Positions 10,206 through 19,196 of a stretch of 33,865 bases of DNA are shown here, piece after piece. The DNA comes from an uncultured Mucilaginibacter sp. Its GTDB lineage: Bacteria; Bacteroidota; Bacteroidia; Sphingobacteriales; Sphingobacteriaceae. Below the pieces are notes generated by a model. That model worked only from the letters and a program-made list of their open reading frames with translations, searched no databases and was not told the DNA's origin. Numbering within the stretch: position 1 is the first letter of the stretch; every line of letters begins with the position of its first letter. The translations under genes and the position numbers were made by a program. Location: assembly GCF_903913935.1 (NCBI RefSeq), contig NZ_CAIWNH010000097.1, positions 1 through 33,865 on the forward strand. Direction: 5' to 3'.

Positions 10206-11474
10206 ATGAAATTTAAACAATTCAAAAACATAAGCTTGGTACTGTCGGCGTTGATGGTATTCGGCTTCGCATCCTGCAAAAAGATGAATAGTTTGGGGTT
10301 TACCCCAGGTACGGGAACCCCTGTGATTTCGAGTGTGAGAACATTAAGCAAATCAATAGTTGATTCCATGCGCGTTCATTCAACTACCACGTATAATAGC
10401 AGTGGTATTGCAACAACCACTTCTTATTTCGATTACACACCGCAGGCAACCGCATTTGATTCAACTACAGTTACCGGGAATTTGAATAATTACTATGTTT
10501 TAATCGGTGCAAACCTGGGTAGTACTACCAAAATAGCTATCAACGGTGTTTCGGTGTATTTTAACCGGGCCTTTAATTCTGATAAATCAGTAGTTTTTCA
10601 AATACCAACAACGGTTCCGTATGTGCAGCCGCAGCCAAATACCATCGTAGTTACTACATTGAACGGTAGCTTTACGTATAAATTTACCACGCTGCCTCCC
10701 CCGCCAACAATTACCGGCGTATCAGATTATGATTTCCAGGCAGGTACGCAAATAACACTTACAGGTAAGGGTTTTGCTTCGGTTTCTGGTATAAAACTAA
10801 AGGCAACCAGTGATGAAGTTTCTATCGTATCTCAAAATGACAGTACTTTAGTTATGAAAATGCCTGCGCACAGTACCGCTACAGAATCTACATTGTTGTT
10901 TACCTATACTTCAGGGTCAAATCCTGCGGCGCAAACAGCTTCGACTACGGTATTTAACGACCTTGATAATGGTTACATCATTTTCGCTGACAATAATTTC
11001 CAGAATGCATGGGGCGATAATTCATGGGCCGGGCCATCCGGAGTTTCAACAACAGCTTCACATTCAGGTACTGCATCCGCCGCAGCAAGTTATCCTGCTG
11101 GTCAATGGAAAGTTGAAGGCTGGGCCAACTGGTATCCAAGTTTCTCTTACGATGCAGCTTATAAGTATTTAACTTTCTGGGTTAAGGGCGGTACTGTTAC
11201 CCATACGCTTGTATTGGTGGGCGATAAGATGGCAGGCGGTTATGGCCAGATTCAAAACGTAAGCGCATACGCCGCACAGTTAGTTACCGTACCACCAAAT
11301 GTTTGGACTTTCTTCAAAATTCCGCTGGCTTCATCACAGTCATCAACAAATGTTAACACCCTTAATTATTGGGCTAATGGTTCGCCGGCGCAACAACTGG
11401 GCTTCTTCCTTCAGGGTATGAGCGGTGATGTTGATGAAAAAATGTTCTTTGATGAAGTTGCATTTATAAAATAG
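10206..11474 (+). CDS. IPT/TIG-domain surface glycan-binding lipoprotein (SGBP-like)
   Basis: Third gene of the uptake module, in the place of SusE/SusF-type accessory binding proteins. Signal peptide with lipobox FASC, lipidated Cys24, mature end CKKMNS. A degenerate immunoglobulin-like (IPT/TIG) region spans about 36-162 and a clearer IPT/TIG domain about 166-250 (PTITGVSDYDFQAGTQITLT). The C-terminal part (about 254-422) is rich in Trp/Tyr (WGDNSW, EGWANWYPSFSYD) and ends MFFDEVAFIK; it resembles the glycan-binding C-terminal domain of SGBP-B-type proteins in other loci. The fold assignment of this last domain is by resemblance only. It probably captures mannan chains at the cell surface. 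No catalytic motif is seen. A strong terminator follows. Confidence 0.85.
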   Translation: MKFKQFKNISLVLSALMVFGFASCKKMNSLGFTPGTGTPVISSVRTLSKSIVDSMRVHSTTTYNSSGIATTTSYFDYTPQATAFDSTTVTGNLNNYYVLIGANLGSTTKIAINGVSVYFNRAFNSDKSVVFQIPTTVPYVQPQPNTIVVTTLNGSFTYKFTTLPPPPTITGVSDYDFQAGTQITLTGKGFASVSGIKLKATSDEVSIVSQNDSTLVMKMPAHSTATESTLLFTYTSGSNPAAQTASTTVFNDLDNGYIIFADNNFQNAWGDNSWAGPSGVSTTASHSGTASAAASYPAGQWKVEGWANWYPSFSYDAAYKYLTFWVKGGTVTHTLVLVGDKMAGGYGQIQNVSAYAAQLVTVPPNVWTFFKIPLASSQSSTNVNTLNYWANGSPAQQLGFFLQGMSGDVDEKMFFDEVAFIK

Positions 11475-11808
11475 ATAACAGAACGTAAAAACGCATTAAC
11501 ATTTAGTTTTTACAATAATGATAAAAATAAAGGGGTAAATAATAATGCAGGTTTTACATAATAGTTGATTAGTTACCAAGCCATCACTGGTGATAAGCTA
11601 AGGCTAAGCTGGTGGTGGCTTTTTTAAATTCATTGTTCACTATTATTAATGTCATGAAAAGTTGAGCGGTGAATAGGTGCGCAGTGAGTCGTCAGCAGTG
11701 AGCCGGACATTAAATATTTCAACAACTCACTACCCACCACTCTCTTTTCACCAAATAAGTGTTAATTTCGTATTATATAAATGACGTTTTTGTATAACTA
11801 AATTACTT
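11475..11808. other. Intergenic region between the uptake and catabolic modules
   Basis: Contains the terminator at 11578-11626 and then an imperfect inverted repeat (11668-11752) built of gtgag/ctcac and ggtgaa/ttcacc phrases. The last 50 bases before the AraC gene are A+T-rich and probably hold its promoter, but no exact -7 box is found. Confidence 0.5.
11578..11626 (+). terminator. Rho-independent terminator of the susCD-SGBP operon
   Basis: A ten-base stem aagccatcac (11578-11587) pairs with gtggtggctt (11612-11621) with one G-U pair, and the descending arm runs into a T-tract (cttttttaaa). It lies about 100 bases after the SGBP stop and marks the end of the uptake module. Confidence 0.8.
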
Positions 11809-12687
11809 ATGATGACAAGCAATGTAATGCGCGAAATTACCCCGCTGACACCAAGCGATTGCTTTACTATTTTTTCGAGGGTAAAAAAGAAATTCGACTT
11901 CCCGCTTCATTATCATGACGAATATGAACTTAACCTGATATTGAACGCGAAAGGGGCGAAGCGGGTAGTGGGCGGCCACATTGAGGTAATTGATGACCTG
12001 GAACTGGCCCTGATCGGCCCTAATCTTTACCATGCCTGGTTTACCAACCAGTGCCAGAGTGAGGCGATAACAGAGATTACTATCCAGTTTCATAAAGATC
12101 TGTTTGATGAGAAGTTTTTAAAAAGAAACCAACTGAGCTTTTTGAAAAACATGCTGGAGCGCTCCCAAAAAGGCATCTTGTTTTCGCAGGAAACCATCAA
12201 CACGCTTAAGGACAGGGTACTTAATTTAGATAAAAAAAACGGCTTCGATTCTGTGCTTGAGTTACTATCAATACTTCATGATCTTTCTACATCAAGGAAC
12301 ATGAAAACGTTATCGGATTCCAGTTTTACTAATGAAAAGTTTTTTTACAACAGCCGGCGTATCGAAAAGGTGTTTGAGCATATGAATAATAACTATAATA
12401 AGCAGGTAACGCTTGCAGAAGTGGCCCGGATAGCCAATATGCCGGAAGCTTCGTTCAGCCGTTTCATCAAAAAACGCACCGGCAAAACATTTATTGATAG
12501 TTTGAACGAGATAAGGCTTGGCCATGCCTCCAGGATGCTGATCGACTCAACCACAACGGTTGCCGAAATAGCCTATAAATGCGGGTTTAACAATATATCC
12601 AACTTCAACAGGATATTTAAACGCAAGAAAATGTGCATTCCTAAGGAGTTCAGGGAAACCTATACCGGCAACAGGGTTTTTATTTAG
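11809..12687 (+). CDS. AraC-family transcriptional regulator with cupin-like sensor domain
   Basis: The 292-aa protein has an N-terminal cupin-like sensor half (FDFPLHYHDEYELNLIL, about residues 29-45, with the His/Glu pattern typical of sugar-sensing AraC regulators) and a C-terminal double HTH of about 100 residues (KQVTLAEVARIANMPEASFSRFIKKRTGKTF... VAEIAYKCGFNNISNFNRIFKRKKMCIPKEFR). No signal peptide or membrane helix, so cytosolic. It opens the catabolic module and sits 174 bases upstream of the symporter. It probably responds to an intracellular sugar and controls 12862-21633, so the locus would have a second regulator beside the HTCS. Effector unknown. The start could be Met1 or Met2; both are ATG. 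Confidence 0.9.
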   Translation: MMTSNVMREITPLTPSDCFTIFSRVKKKFDFPLHYHDEYELNLILNAKGAKRVVGGHIEVIDDLELALIGPNLYHAWFTNQCQSEAITEITIQFHKDLFDEKFLKRNQLSFLKNMLERSQKGILFSQETINTLKDRVLNLDKKNGFDSVLELLSILHDLSTSRNMKTLSDSSFTNEKFFYNSRRIEKVFEHMNNNYNKQVTLAEVARIANMPEASFSRFIKKRTGKTFIDSLNEIRLGHASRMLIDSTTTVAEIAYKCGFNNISNFNRIFKRKKMCIPKEFRETYTGNRVFI

Positions 12688-12706
12688 ACAATTTGAAGGT
12701 TTGGCA

Positions 12707-12855
12707 ATTTGAAAATGTGTTTTTTGATAAATAAATTTAAATTTATAGTTAAAAAAGTATTATAAAATGGTTGTCAATAAATCTACTTTAGTAATTGCCA
12801 TTATAACCCGTTTGGAAAGTGATTTTCAAATCGTCAAATCAACCCATTTTCAAAT
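12707..12855. repeat. Short inverted repeat in the AraC-symporter spacer
   Basis: atttgaaaatg at 12707-12717 is the exact reverse complement of cattttcaaat at 12845-12855. The arms lie 127 bases apart and similar phrases occur near both. It belongs to the same style of short intergenic repeats seen elsewhere in this window; it could also be a pair of regulator sites. Weak evidence. Confidence 0.35.
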
Positions 12856-12861
12856 AAAAAA

Positions 12862-14694
12862 ATGAAGCTCCATCCCATAGACATCGCCATTATTGCGCTC
12901 TACCTGCTAAGTACCATATTTATTGGCCTTTGGTATCGTAAAAAAGCGCGGCAGAATAAGGAGAGCTATATGCTTGGCGGTAAATCGCTGCCCTGGTACA
13001 AACTGGGACTGAGCGATGCCTCTGATATGTTTGATATCAGCGGCACCATGTGGATGGTGAGCCTGTGTTTTGTTTACGGCATGAAAAGTATCTGGATCCC
13101 CTGGCTTTGGCCGGTTTTTAACCAGGTGTTTTTAATGATGTACCTCTCGCGCTGGCTGCGGCGCTCCAACGCCTCCACCGGCGCCGAATGGTTGGCCACC
13201 CGTTTTGGCAAAAGCGGTCCGGGGGTAACCGCATCACAAATTGTGGTGATTGCCTTTGCGCTATTGAGCTGTCTGGGCTTTATGGCCTATGGCTTTATCG
13301 GCCTGGGGAAATTTATAGAGATCTTCGTTCCCTGGGACATGATCAAGGGCTATATTCCTTTTGATGTTGCGCCCCAATATGTACCACATGTTTACGGTGT
13401 AATTTTTACCCTGTTTGCCATGTTTTATTCCATTTTAGGTGGAATGCATAGCATCGTGGTGGGCGATATGGTTAAATACGGCATCATGACGGTGGCCTGT
13501 ATCTGGATCGGTTTCATCGCCGCCGGACAATTGAGCAGCCATCATTTGAATGTGCCCAACGGCTGGTTCAGTCCGTTTTTTGGAAAACATCTTGACCTGA
13601 ATTGGTCGGGGATCATCAGCCAGGTAAATGAAAAAATAAAAACCGACGGCTATTCGCTTTTTGGCCTGTTTTTTATGATGATGACCTTTAAAGGCTTTTT
13701 TGCAGCATTGGCGGGCCCTGCGCCAAATTATGATATGCAAAAGATCCTTTCCACCCGCTCGCCTGAAGAGGCCAGTAAAATGAGTGGTTTTGTAAATATC
13801 ATCCTGCTGCCTATCCGGTATACGCTAATCATCAGCCTGACTGCTTTAGGGCTCATCTATTATCACCAGATGAACTTAAGCGATGGCGCGGGAGGGATTG
13901 ATTTTGAACGCATTTTACCTGCAGTAATCAATAACTTTTTACCCGTTGGCTTAGTAGGCTTGCTGCTGGCAGGTTTACTCGGCGCCTTCATGAGCACCTT
14001 TAGCGGTACGATGAATGCGGCACAGGCGTATTTGGTTAATGATATTTATTTAAAATACGTTAACCCAACAGCGTCAAACCGAAGAACGATTGCCATGAAC
14101 TACCTTGCAGGTATAGTTGTTGTGGCGCTGGGCGTTTTCATCGGTTTTTTTATGAAAAACGTGAATACTACTTTACAGTGGATCGTGTCGGCACTCTACG
14201 GAGGGTATATTGCTTCAAATGTGTTAAAATGGCATTGGTGGCGTTTTAATGCATCCGGATTTTTTGTAGGGATGCTGACGGGGATTGTAACCGCCATGGT
14301 TTTCTCATTGGTTATCCCTGATGGCGAGTTATTGTATTGGTTCCCCTTATTGTTCGGTTTGTCTATGGCAGGTTCCATTATCGGTTCCTATGCATTTCCG
14401 CCAACGGACCAATCTGTGTTAAAATCTTTTTATAAAAATGTTCGCCCCTGGGGATTTTGGGGGCCTGTGAAAGATGCCGTTTTAGCGGAAGACCCATCCT
14501 TTCAGCCAAATAAAAACTTTAAGCTGAATATGTTCAACGTGGTAATTGGTACGGCGGCACAATGTTGTTTAACCATATTACCCATGTACCTGGTATTGAG
14601 CCAAAAAATGCCGCTATTGATCACCGTGGGCATTTTGGCGGTGATCATCATTATCCTGAAGAAAACATGGTGGGATAAATTGAAGGATTATTAA
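12862..14694 (+). CDS. Sodium:solute symporter (SSS family), probable mannobiose/sugar transporter
   Basis: Inner-membrane sodium-coupled symporter. The 610-aa protein starts with a first membrane helix (PIDIAIIALYLLSTIFIGLW) followed by the SSS hallmark ESYMLGGKSLPWYKLGLSDAS, and has about 13-14 hydrophobic segments, including GLVGLLLAGLLGAFMSTFSGTMNAAQ, a conserved SSS block around helix 8. It is directly upstream of the GH130 and epimerase genes. In the B. fragilis mannan cluster a sugar/cation symporter holds the same place, so mannobiose is the likely cargo (inference). The long cytosolic and C-terminal tail (about residues 500-610) ends with two further helices. Full length, with no anomalies. 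Confidence 0.92.
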   Translation: MKLHPIDIAIIALYLLSTIFIGLWYRKKARQNKESYMLGGKSLPWYKLGLSDASDMFDISGTMWMVSLCFVYGMKSIWIPWLWPVFNQVFLMMYLSRWLRRSNASTGAEWLATRFGKSGPGVTASQIVVIAFALLSCLGFMAYGFIGLGKFIEIFVPWDMIKGYIPFDVAPQYVPHVYGVIFTLFAMFYSILGGMHSIVVGDMVKYGIMTVACIWIGFIAAGQLSSHHLNVPNGWFSPFFGKHLDLNWSGIISQVNEKIKTDGYSLFGLFFMMMTFKGFFAALAGPAPNYDMQKILSTRSPEEASKMSGFVNIILLPIRYTLIISLTALGLIYYHQMNLSDGAGGIDFERILPAVINNFLPVGLVGLLLAGLLGAFMSTFSGTMNAAQAYLVNDIYLKYVNPTASNRRTIAMNYLAGIVVVALGVFIGFFMKNVNTTLQWIVSALYGGYIASNVLKWHWWRFNASGFFVGMLTGIVTAMVFSLVIPDGELLYWFPLLFGLSMAGSIIGSYAFPPTDQSVLKSFYKNVRPWGFWGPVKDAVLAEDPSFQPNKNFKLNMFNVVIGTAAQCCLTILPMYLVLSQKMPLLITVGILAVIIIILKKTWWDKLKDY

Positions 14695-14704
14695 TTGTAC
14701 CCTT

Positions 14705-14779
14705 AGAGACGCAATACGTTGCGTCTCTCGAAGAGATTATTCAATGACGAAAATGGAGACGCAAAGTGTTGCGCCTCTA
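14705..14779. repeat. Pair of hairpin repeats between symporter and GH130 genes
   Basis: First hairpin: agagacgcaa (14705-14714) and ttgcgtctct (14719-14728), a perfect ten-base stem with a four-base loop. Second: gagacgcaa (14756-14764) with ttgcgcctc (14769-14777), one G-T pair. Both are copies of the same gagacgcaa motif. No T-tract follows, so these look like REP-type repeats rather than terminators; they could still modulate mRNA levels downstream. Confidence 0.75.
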
Positions 14780-14799
14780 CGAAATAGAAAAAACAAAAC

Positions 14800-15993
14800 A
14801 TGACACAACTATTTGAAAAACGTTTAAAAGAATTAGAAGCGGAACAAAAACAGCTGACGGACTTGCGTAATGAAATAGCGGGTACAGGGAACGGTGTTTT
14901 CGATCGCTATAAATATCCTGTTTTAACCGCAGCACATACCCCGCTGTTTTGGCGCTATGATCTCGACCCGGAAACCAATCCATATTTAATGGAACGGTTC
15001 AGCATCAATGCCGCCTTTAACGCAGGGGCAATAAAGTTAAACGGTAAATATTTAATGGTAGCCAGGGTGGAAGGAGCTGATCGTAAATCCTTTTTCGCGG
15101 TAGCCGAAAGCCCTGATGGCATCAACAACTTTACCTTTTGGGATTACCCGGTGGATATGCCCGAAACGGATGAACCGGACACCAATGTTTATGATATGCG
15201 TTTAACAGCGCACGAAGACGGATGGATCTATGGTTTGTTTTGTACCGAAAGGCGAGACCCTGAGGCCCCGGCACATGACCAGTCGATGGCGATTGCCGCT
15301 TGTGGTATTGCCCGTACAAGAGACCTTGTAAAATGGGAACGCCTGCCGGACCTGGTCACCAACTCGCCCCAGCAGCGTAATGTAGTGTTGCATCCCGAAT
15401 TTGTGGGTGGCAAATATGCTTTATATACCCGCCCGCAGGATGGTTTTATCAGCGCAGGTAAAGGTGGAGGCATTGGTTTTGGCTTAACAGAAACCATGGA
15501 AAATGCTTTTGTGAATGAAGAAACCATCATCGACAATAAAAATTATCATACGGTTTACGAAGCAAAAAACGGACAGGGGCCAACACCCATCAAAACCGGT
15601 AAAGGCTGGCTGCACCTGGCACACGGTGTGCGTAATACGGCCGCAGGTTTGCGTTATACGCTGTATATGTTTATGACCGATCTGCACGATCTCACCAAAG
15701 TTTTATACAAACCCGCTGGTTACTTTTTAGCGCCGGAAGGAGAGGAGCGCATTGGCGATGTATCCAATGTGGTATTTTGCAACGGCTGGATCAGGGACGA
15801 TGATGATACGGTTTACATTTATTATGCTTCATCAGATACCCGGATGCATGTAGCTACCAGCACTGTGGATAAACTGCTGGATTATGTGATGAATACGCCA
15901 CCAGATGGTTTGCGTTCAGCATCATCGGTGAACACCCTTTATGAGATCATTGATAACAATAAGGCGCTTTTAAGTCCGAATTCCTTAGTCTGA
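14800..15993 (+). CDS. GH130 phosphorylase, probable 4-O-beta-D-mannosyl-D-glucose phosphorylase
   Basis: Cytosolic inverting phosphorylase that converts mannosyl-glucose plus phosphate to mannose 1-phosphate and glucose. At 397 aa it has the length of the characterised B. fragilis enzyme. GH130 motifs seen: [29 protein letters not shown] (phosphate-binding Arg region, given here in parts at about 69-97), [15 protein letters not shown] with the presumed catalytic Asp132, [15 protein letters not shown], and [19 protein letters not shown] with the late phosphate-binding His/Arg. The N-terminal helix ([15 protein letters not shown]) is typical of GH130 subfamily 1. It has no signal peptide, in agreement with an intracellular reaction. 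Immediate neighbours are the transporter that would bring in the disaccharide and the epimerase that would make its substrate. A mannobiose or mannooligosaccharide phosphorylase (subfamily 2) is the less likely alternative. Confidence 0.9.
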   Translation: MTQLFEKRLKELEAEQKQLTDLRNEIAGTGNGVFDRYKYPVLTAAHTPLFWRYDLDPETNPYLMERFSINAAFNAGAIKLNGKYLMVARVEGADRKSFFAVAESPDGINNFTFWDYPVDMPETDEPDTNVYDMRLTAHEDGWIYGLFCTERRDPEAPAHDQSMAIAACGIARTRDLVKWERLPDLVTNSPQQRNVVLHPEFVGGKYALYTRPQDGFISAGKGGGIGFGLTETMENAFVNEETIIDNKNYHTVYEAKNGQGPTPIKTGKGWLHLAHGVRNTAAGLRYTLYMFMTDLHDLTKVLYKPAGYFLAPEGEERIGDVSNVVFCNGWIRDDDDTVYIYYASSDTRMHVATSTVDKLLDYVMNTPPDGLRSASSVNTLYEIIDNNKALLSPNSLV

Positions 15994-16084
15994 ATTTGAT
16001 AAACTCAGCGGCTGTAAGACTTTAATTTCCGAATGGATAAATTGTTAAAATGACAGTATATAAAATAAAAATAATATCACCAGG

Positions 16085-17293
16085 ATGCAGGAGAAGGCGA
16101 TAACGTCACAAATTGATAACTACAAGACGGAACTTAGTACGGAGTTACAGTCCATATTGGATTATTGGACAAGTAATACGATTGATCATGCCAATGGCGG
16201 TTTTTTAGGAAGAATTGATTGCCAGGAACTGGTTGTACAGGATGCCCCAAAAGGATCGGTATTAAACGCCCGGATTTTATGGACCTTTGCTGCCGCTTAT
16301 AACTACGATGCCAACCCGGTTTACCTGGAGACGGCGAACCGTGCTTATGATTATATAGGCAAGTTTATCTTCGATCACGAGTTCGGCGGGGTTTTTTGGT
16401 CTGTTGATCATACAGGCGCGCCGCTTGATACCAAAAAACAGGTTTATGCTATCGCTTTTACTATTTACGCGCTGAGCGAGTATTACATGGCCTCAGGTAT
16501 TGAAGTAGCGAGGACAAAAGCGGTTGAATTATACTATTTACTGGTTGACAAGGCATACGACTCCGTGAAAACAGGGTATTTTGAAGCCTTTACAAGAGAC
16601 TGGAACCCGATAGATGATTTGCGACTGAGTGCCAAGGATGAAAATGAAAAAAAGACGATGAACACCCACCTGCATGTACTGGAGGGGTATACTAATCTTT
16701 ACCGGGTATGGCCCGAGGGTACCTTAAGGGCGCAAATCCTGTTATTGCTGCATAACTTTTTCGATCATTTTATTGATCCTGAAAGCCACCACCTGCGCCT
16801 GTTTTTTGACGAGAACTGGGAGAATAAATCTGGCCTGGTGTCTTATGGGCATGATATCGAGGCGACCTGGTTGTTACTGGAAGCTGCCGAAGTGATTCGC
16901 GACGAAGCGATGATCGAAAAGATAAAAAAGGTAAGTATTCCGATAGCTGAAGCAACGATAGATGGCCTGGACACCGATGGCGGCCTTTGGTACGAGTATG
17001 AACCTGCAGAAGAGCTGCTCATTAAAGAAAAACACTGGTGGGTGCAGGCGGAAGCAATGGTGGGATTTTATAATGCCTGGCAAATAAGCGCCGATGAAAA
17101 ATACCTGCAACTATCCATCAAAAACTGGGCATTTGTTAAAGATAAAATTTTAGATAAAGTAAACGGCGAATGGTTTTGGGGAATCAATAAAAACGGGCTG
17201 GTAATGCCCGGCGAAGATAAAGCAGGAATATGGAAATGCCCGTATCATAACAGCAGGGCATGTTTGGAGATCATAAAAAGAACAGGACTATGA
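16085..17293 (+). CDS. N-acylglucosamine 2-epimerase family: cellobiose/mannobiose 2-epimerase
   Basis: Cytosolic epimerase that turns the reducing-end mannose of beta-1,4-mannobiose into glucose (or the reverse with cellobiose). The 402-aa product is an (alpha/alpha)6 barrel with the cellobiose 2-epimerase blocks GGFLGRID (about 39-46), NARILWTFAAAYN, GGVFWSVDHTGAPLDTKKQVYAIAF, NTHLHVLEGYTNLYRVWP, SYGHDIEATWLL with His256, KHWWVQAEAMVGFYNAW, and WKCPYHNSRACLEI with His388. The two His residues sit about 132 residues apart, as do the catalytic pair in known cellobiose 2-epimerases. No signal peptide. The RBS-like CAGG is immediately before the ATG. Placed right after GH130, it should feed that enzyme. 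An N-acetylglucosamine 2-epimerase role is unlikely given the context. Confidence 0.92.
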   Translation: MQEKAITSQIDNYKTELSTELQSILDYWTSNTIDHANGGFLGRIDCQELVVQDAPKGSVLNARILWTFAAAYNYDANPVYLETANRAYDYIGKFIFDHEFGGVFWSVDHTGAPLDTKKQVYAIAFTIYALSEYYMASGIEVARTKAVELYYLLVDKAYDSVKTGYFEAFTRDWNPIDDLRLSAKDENEKKTMNTHLHVLEGYTNLYRVWPEGTLRAQILLLLHNFFDHFIDPESHHLRLFFDENWENKSGLVSYGHDIEATWLLLEAAEVIRDEAMIEKIKKVSIPIAEATIDGLDTDGGLWYEYEPAEELLIKEKHWWVQAEAMVGFYNAWQISADEKYLQLSIKNWAFVKDKILDKVNGEWFWGINKNGLVMPGEDKAGIWKCPYHNSRACLEIIKRTGL

Positions 17294-17364
17294 TTAAAGG
17301 ATTGACAGGATTTTAAATCGCAGGCTTTTCTTAATCCTATCATCCTAACAATCCTACGAATCAT
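17290..17364. repeat. Imperfect inverted repeat between epimerase and GH51-like genes
   Basis: The left arm (17290-17312, attaaaggattgacaggatt) and right arm (17333-17364, aatcct repeated three times, ending cgaatcat) are imperfect reverse complements, with about nine extra bases on the right. It resembles the aatcct-rich palindromic repeats common between genes in Sphingobacteriaceae. It overlaps the last codons of the epimerase gene. Confidence 0.5.
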
Positions 17365-17372
17365 AGTCAAAA

Positions 17373-19178
17373 ATGGAAAAAATGAAAAAAACAGCACTAA
17401 TTGTATTAACTGCCATAGTGGTAGCACAATCATGTAAGAAGGATCCGAATAATTCCGGCGGAGGAACGACAACGACATCTACGACTCCGGGAACCGGCGT
17501 TGGTACGGGTCCGGGCGGCAGTATTTTAGCCGGGACAGATCCATCGGTTGCTGCTACACAGGGCTTCTTTTTGGATAACTGGCAGGGAAAAACCTTTACT
17601 GCTCCCACATCACAAAATGTTTCAAAGCCATCGGCCGGGTCAATCAACGTAACTGTCGACCTGAGCCAGATCACCACAAAAACTTCGAAATTGCTATTTG
17701 GCAATAATTCCAACCCTTTTATGGGCCAGGTTGTTGACCCTTCCTCGTTCAGCAATTCAATTTTGCTTAACAATATAACCGCACTTGCGCCCAATATTAT
17801 AAGAGCACCCGGTGGCAGTCTTTCAGATGTTTACTTTTTTAATGGCGATGGCATTGGGAACGTTCAGGCACCTGCTGATGCGCCTTCCACGCTGCTTGAT
17901 TTGAATGGCAATTCGTCAACCGCAGGCTATTGGTTTGGTAATAACACCCAAAATTGGACATTTAGCCTGGATAACTATTATAAATTGTTGCAGCAAAGCA
18001 ACAGCACCGGCCTGATCACCGTAAATTATGGTTATGCCCGTTATGGAACAGGTCCAACGCCTGTTCAAACCGCGGCACATTTAGCTGCCAGTTGGGTTAG
18101 GTATGATAAGGGACGTACTACTTATTGGGAAGTAGGTAACGAGAATTACGGAAACTGGGAAGCGGGATACCGGATCGACCCTTCAAAAAATCAGGATGGT
18201 CAACCAGCAATCATCACCGGAACTGTTTACGGAACACATTTTAAGGTTTTTGCCGACTCGATGCGTGCAGCTGCCATCCAGGCTGGCAACAACAATATAA
18301 AAATAGGCATCGTGCTAACCACAACCAACGATGCAAATAACAACGCCGGCGTTACCAATTGGAACCGTGATGTTTTGGCAGCCGCCGGTAATGCCGCAGA
18401 TTTTTTTGTGGTGCACAATTATTACACGCCCTATGGCCAGAATTCAAACCCTACGGTGATATTGAGTTCACCTGCACCTGCCACAAGTGCGATGATGAGC
18501 TGGGTAAAAACGTCGGCCCAAAATGCCGGTGTAACTCAAAAGCCTGTGGCGATGGATGAATGGAACCTGCAGGCGGTGGGTTCCAGCCAGATGGTTTCGA
18601 ACATCGCAGGTTTGCACGCGGTAATGGTTTTAGGTGAAGCCTTGAAAAACCAGGTAAGTATGGCAAGCCGGTGGGATTTGGCCAACGGGTACAGCAATGG
18701 CGATGATATGGGCATGTTTAACAATTCATCAGGTGGCGGCGCCGAACCGGGAGCACCTGCATGGAACCCGCGCCCAGCGTTTTATTATATGTATTTTTTC
18801 CAAAAATATTTTGGCGACCGGGTGGTAGGTTCAACTGTAAGCGGGAGCAGCGATATTGTTAGTTACGGGTCGTCATTTTCCTCAGGGGAGGCAGGGGTTG
18901 TTTTAGTAAACCAGGGAAATTTTGATCATGTAGTAAATATTGCCTTTAATAACTATGCTATCGGTACCAAATACTATTATTATACGCTTAATGGCGGTAC
19001 GGATAATGTGCCTTTTTCGCATAGTGTTTTCGTAAACGGAGTTGGCGCCGCAAGCGGCAAAACCGGTGGCCCGGCTTCGTATGCAACAGTGCCGGCCATC
19101 TCGCAAACGGTTTCAGGCGGTATCATCGTTATGGTTCCGGCTTACGGCGCAGTTTATTTAGTGGCTGATAAAAAGTAA
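17373..19178 (+). CDS. Lipoprotein glycoside hydrolase of clan GH-A type, GH51/alpha-L-arabinofuranosidase-like
   Basis: A 601-aa surface or periplasmic lipoprotein: signal peptide with lipobox VAQSC (Cys21 from the first ATG; a second ATG at 17382 would also give it), mature end CKKDPN, then a Gly/Thr-rich flexible tether to about residue 52. The catalytic part has a retaining clan GH-A pattern: NIIRAPGGSLSDVYFF (like the RxPGG block of GH51/GH39/GH79), the presumed acid/base Glu257 in YWEVGNENYGNW, and the presumed nucleophile Glu396 in VAMDEWNLQ, 139 residues later. A C-terminal beta-sandwich (about 490-600) follows. The closest resemblance is to proteins called alpha-L-arabinofuranosidase, but in a mannan locus it could act on another side chain or on beta-mannosides. 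Family and substrate are not settled by the sequence. Confidence 0.65.
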   Translation: MEKMKKTALIVLTAIVVAQSCKKDPNNSGGGTTTTSTTPGTGVGTGPGGSILAGTDPSVAATQGFFLDNWQGKTFTAPTSQNVSKPSAGSINVTVDLSQITTKTSKLLFGNNSNPFMGQVVDPSSFSNSILLNNITALAPNIIRAPGGSLSDVYFFNGDGIGNVQAPADAPSTLLDLNGNSSTAGYWFGNNTQNWTFSLDNYYKLLQQSNSTGLITVNYGYARYGTGPTPVQTAAHLAASWVRYDKGRTTYWEVGNENYGNWEAGYRIDPSKNQDGQPAIITGTVYGTHFKVFADSMRAAAIQAGNNNIKIGIVLTTTNDANNNAGVTNWNRDVLAAAGNAADFFVVHNYYTPYGQNSNPTVILSSPAPATSAMMSWVKTSAQNAGVTQKPVAMDEWNLQAVGSSQMVSNIAGLHAVMVLGEALKNQVSMASRWDLANGYSNGDDMGMFNNSSGGGAEPGAPAWNPRPAFYYMYFFQKYFGDRVVGSTVSGSSDIVSYGSSFSSGEAGVVLVNQGNFDHVVNIAFNNYAIGTKYYYYTLNGGTDNVPFSHSVFVNGVGAASGKTGGPASYATVPAISQTVSGGIIVMVPAYGAVYLVADKK

Positions 19179-19196
19179 AACACAGCAGTATATCGT

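Noticed and set aside
14800-15993. GH43/GH32-type five-blade hydrolase instead of GH130
   Set aside because: The Asp132 motif and the phosphate-binding Arg/His blocks are GH130, and the protein has no signal peptide.
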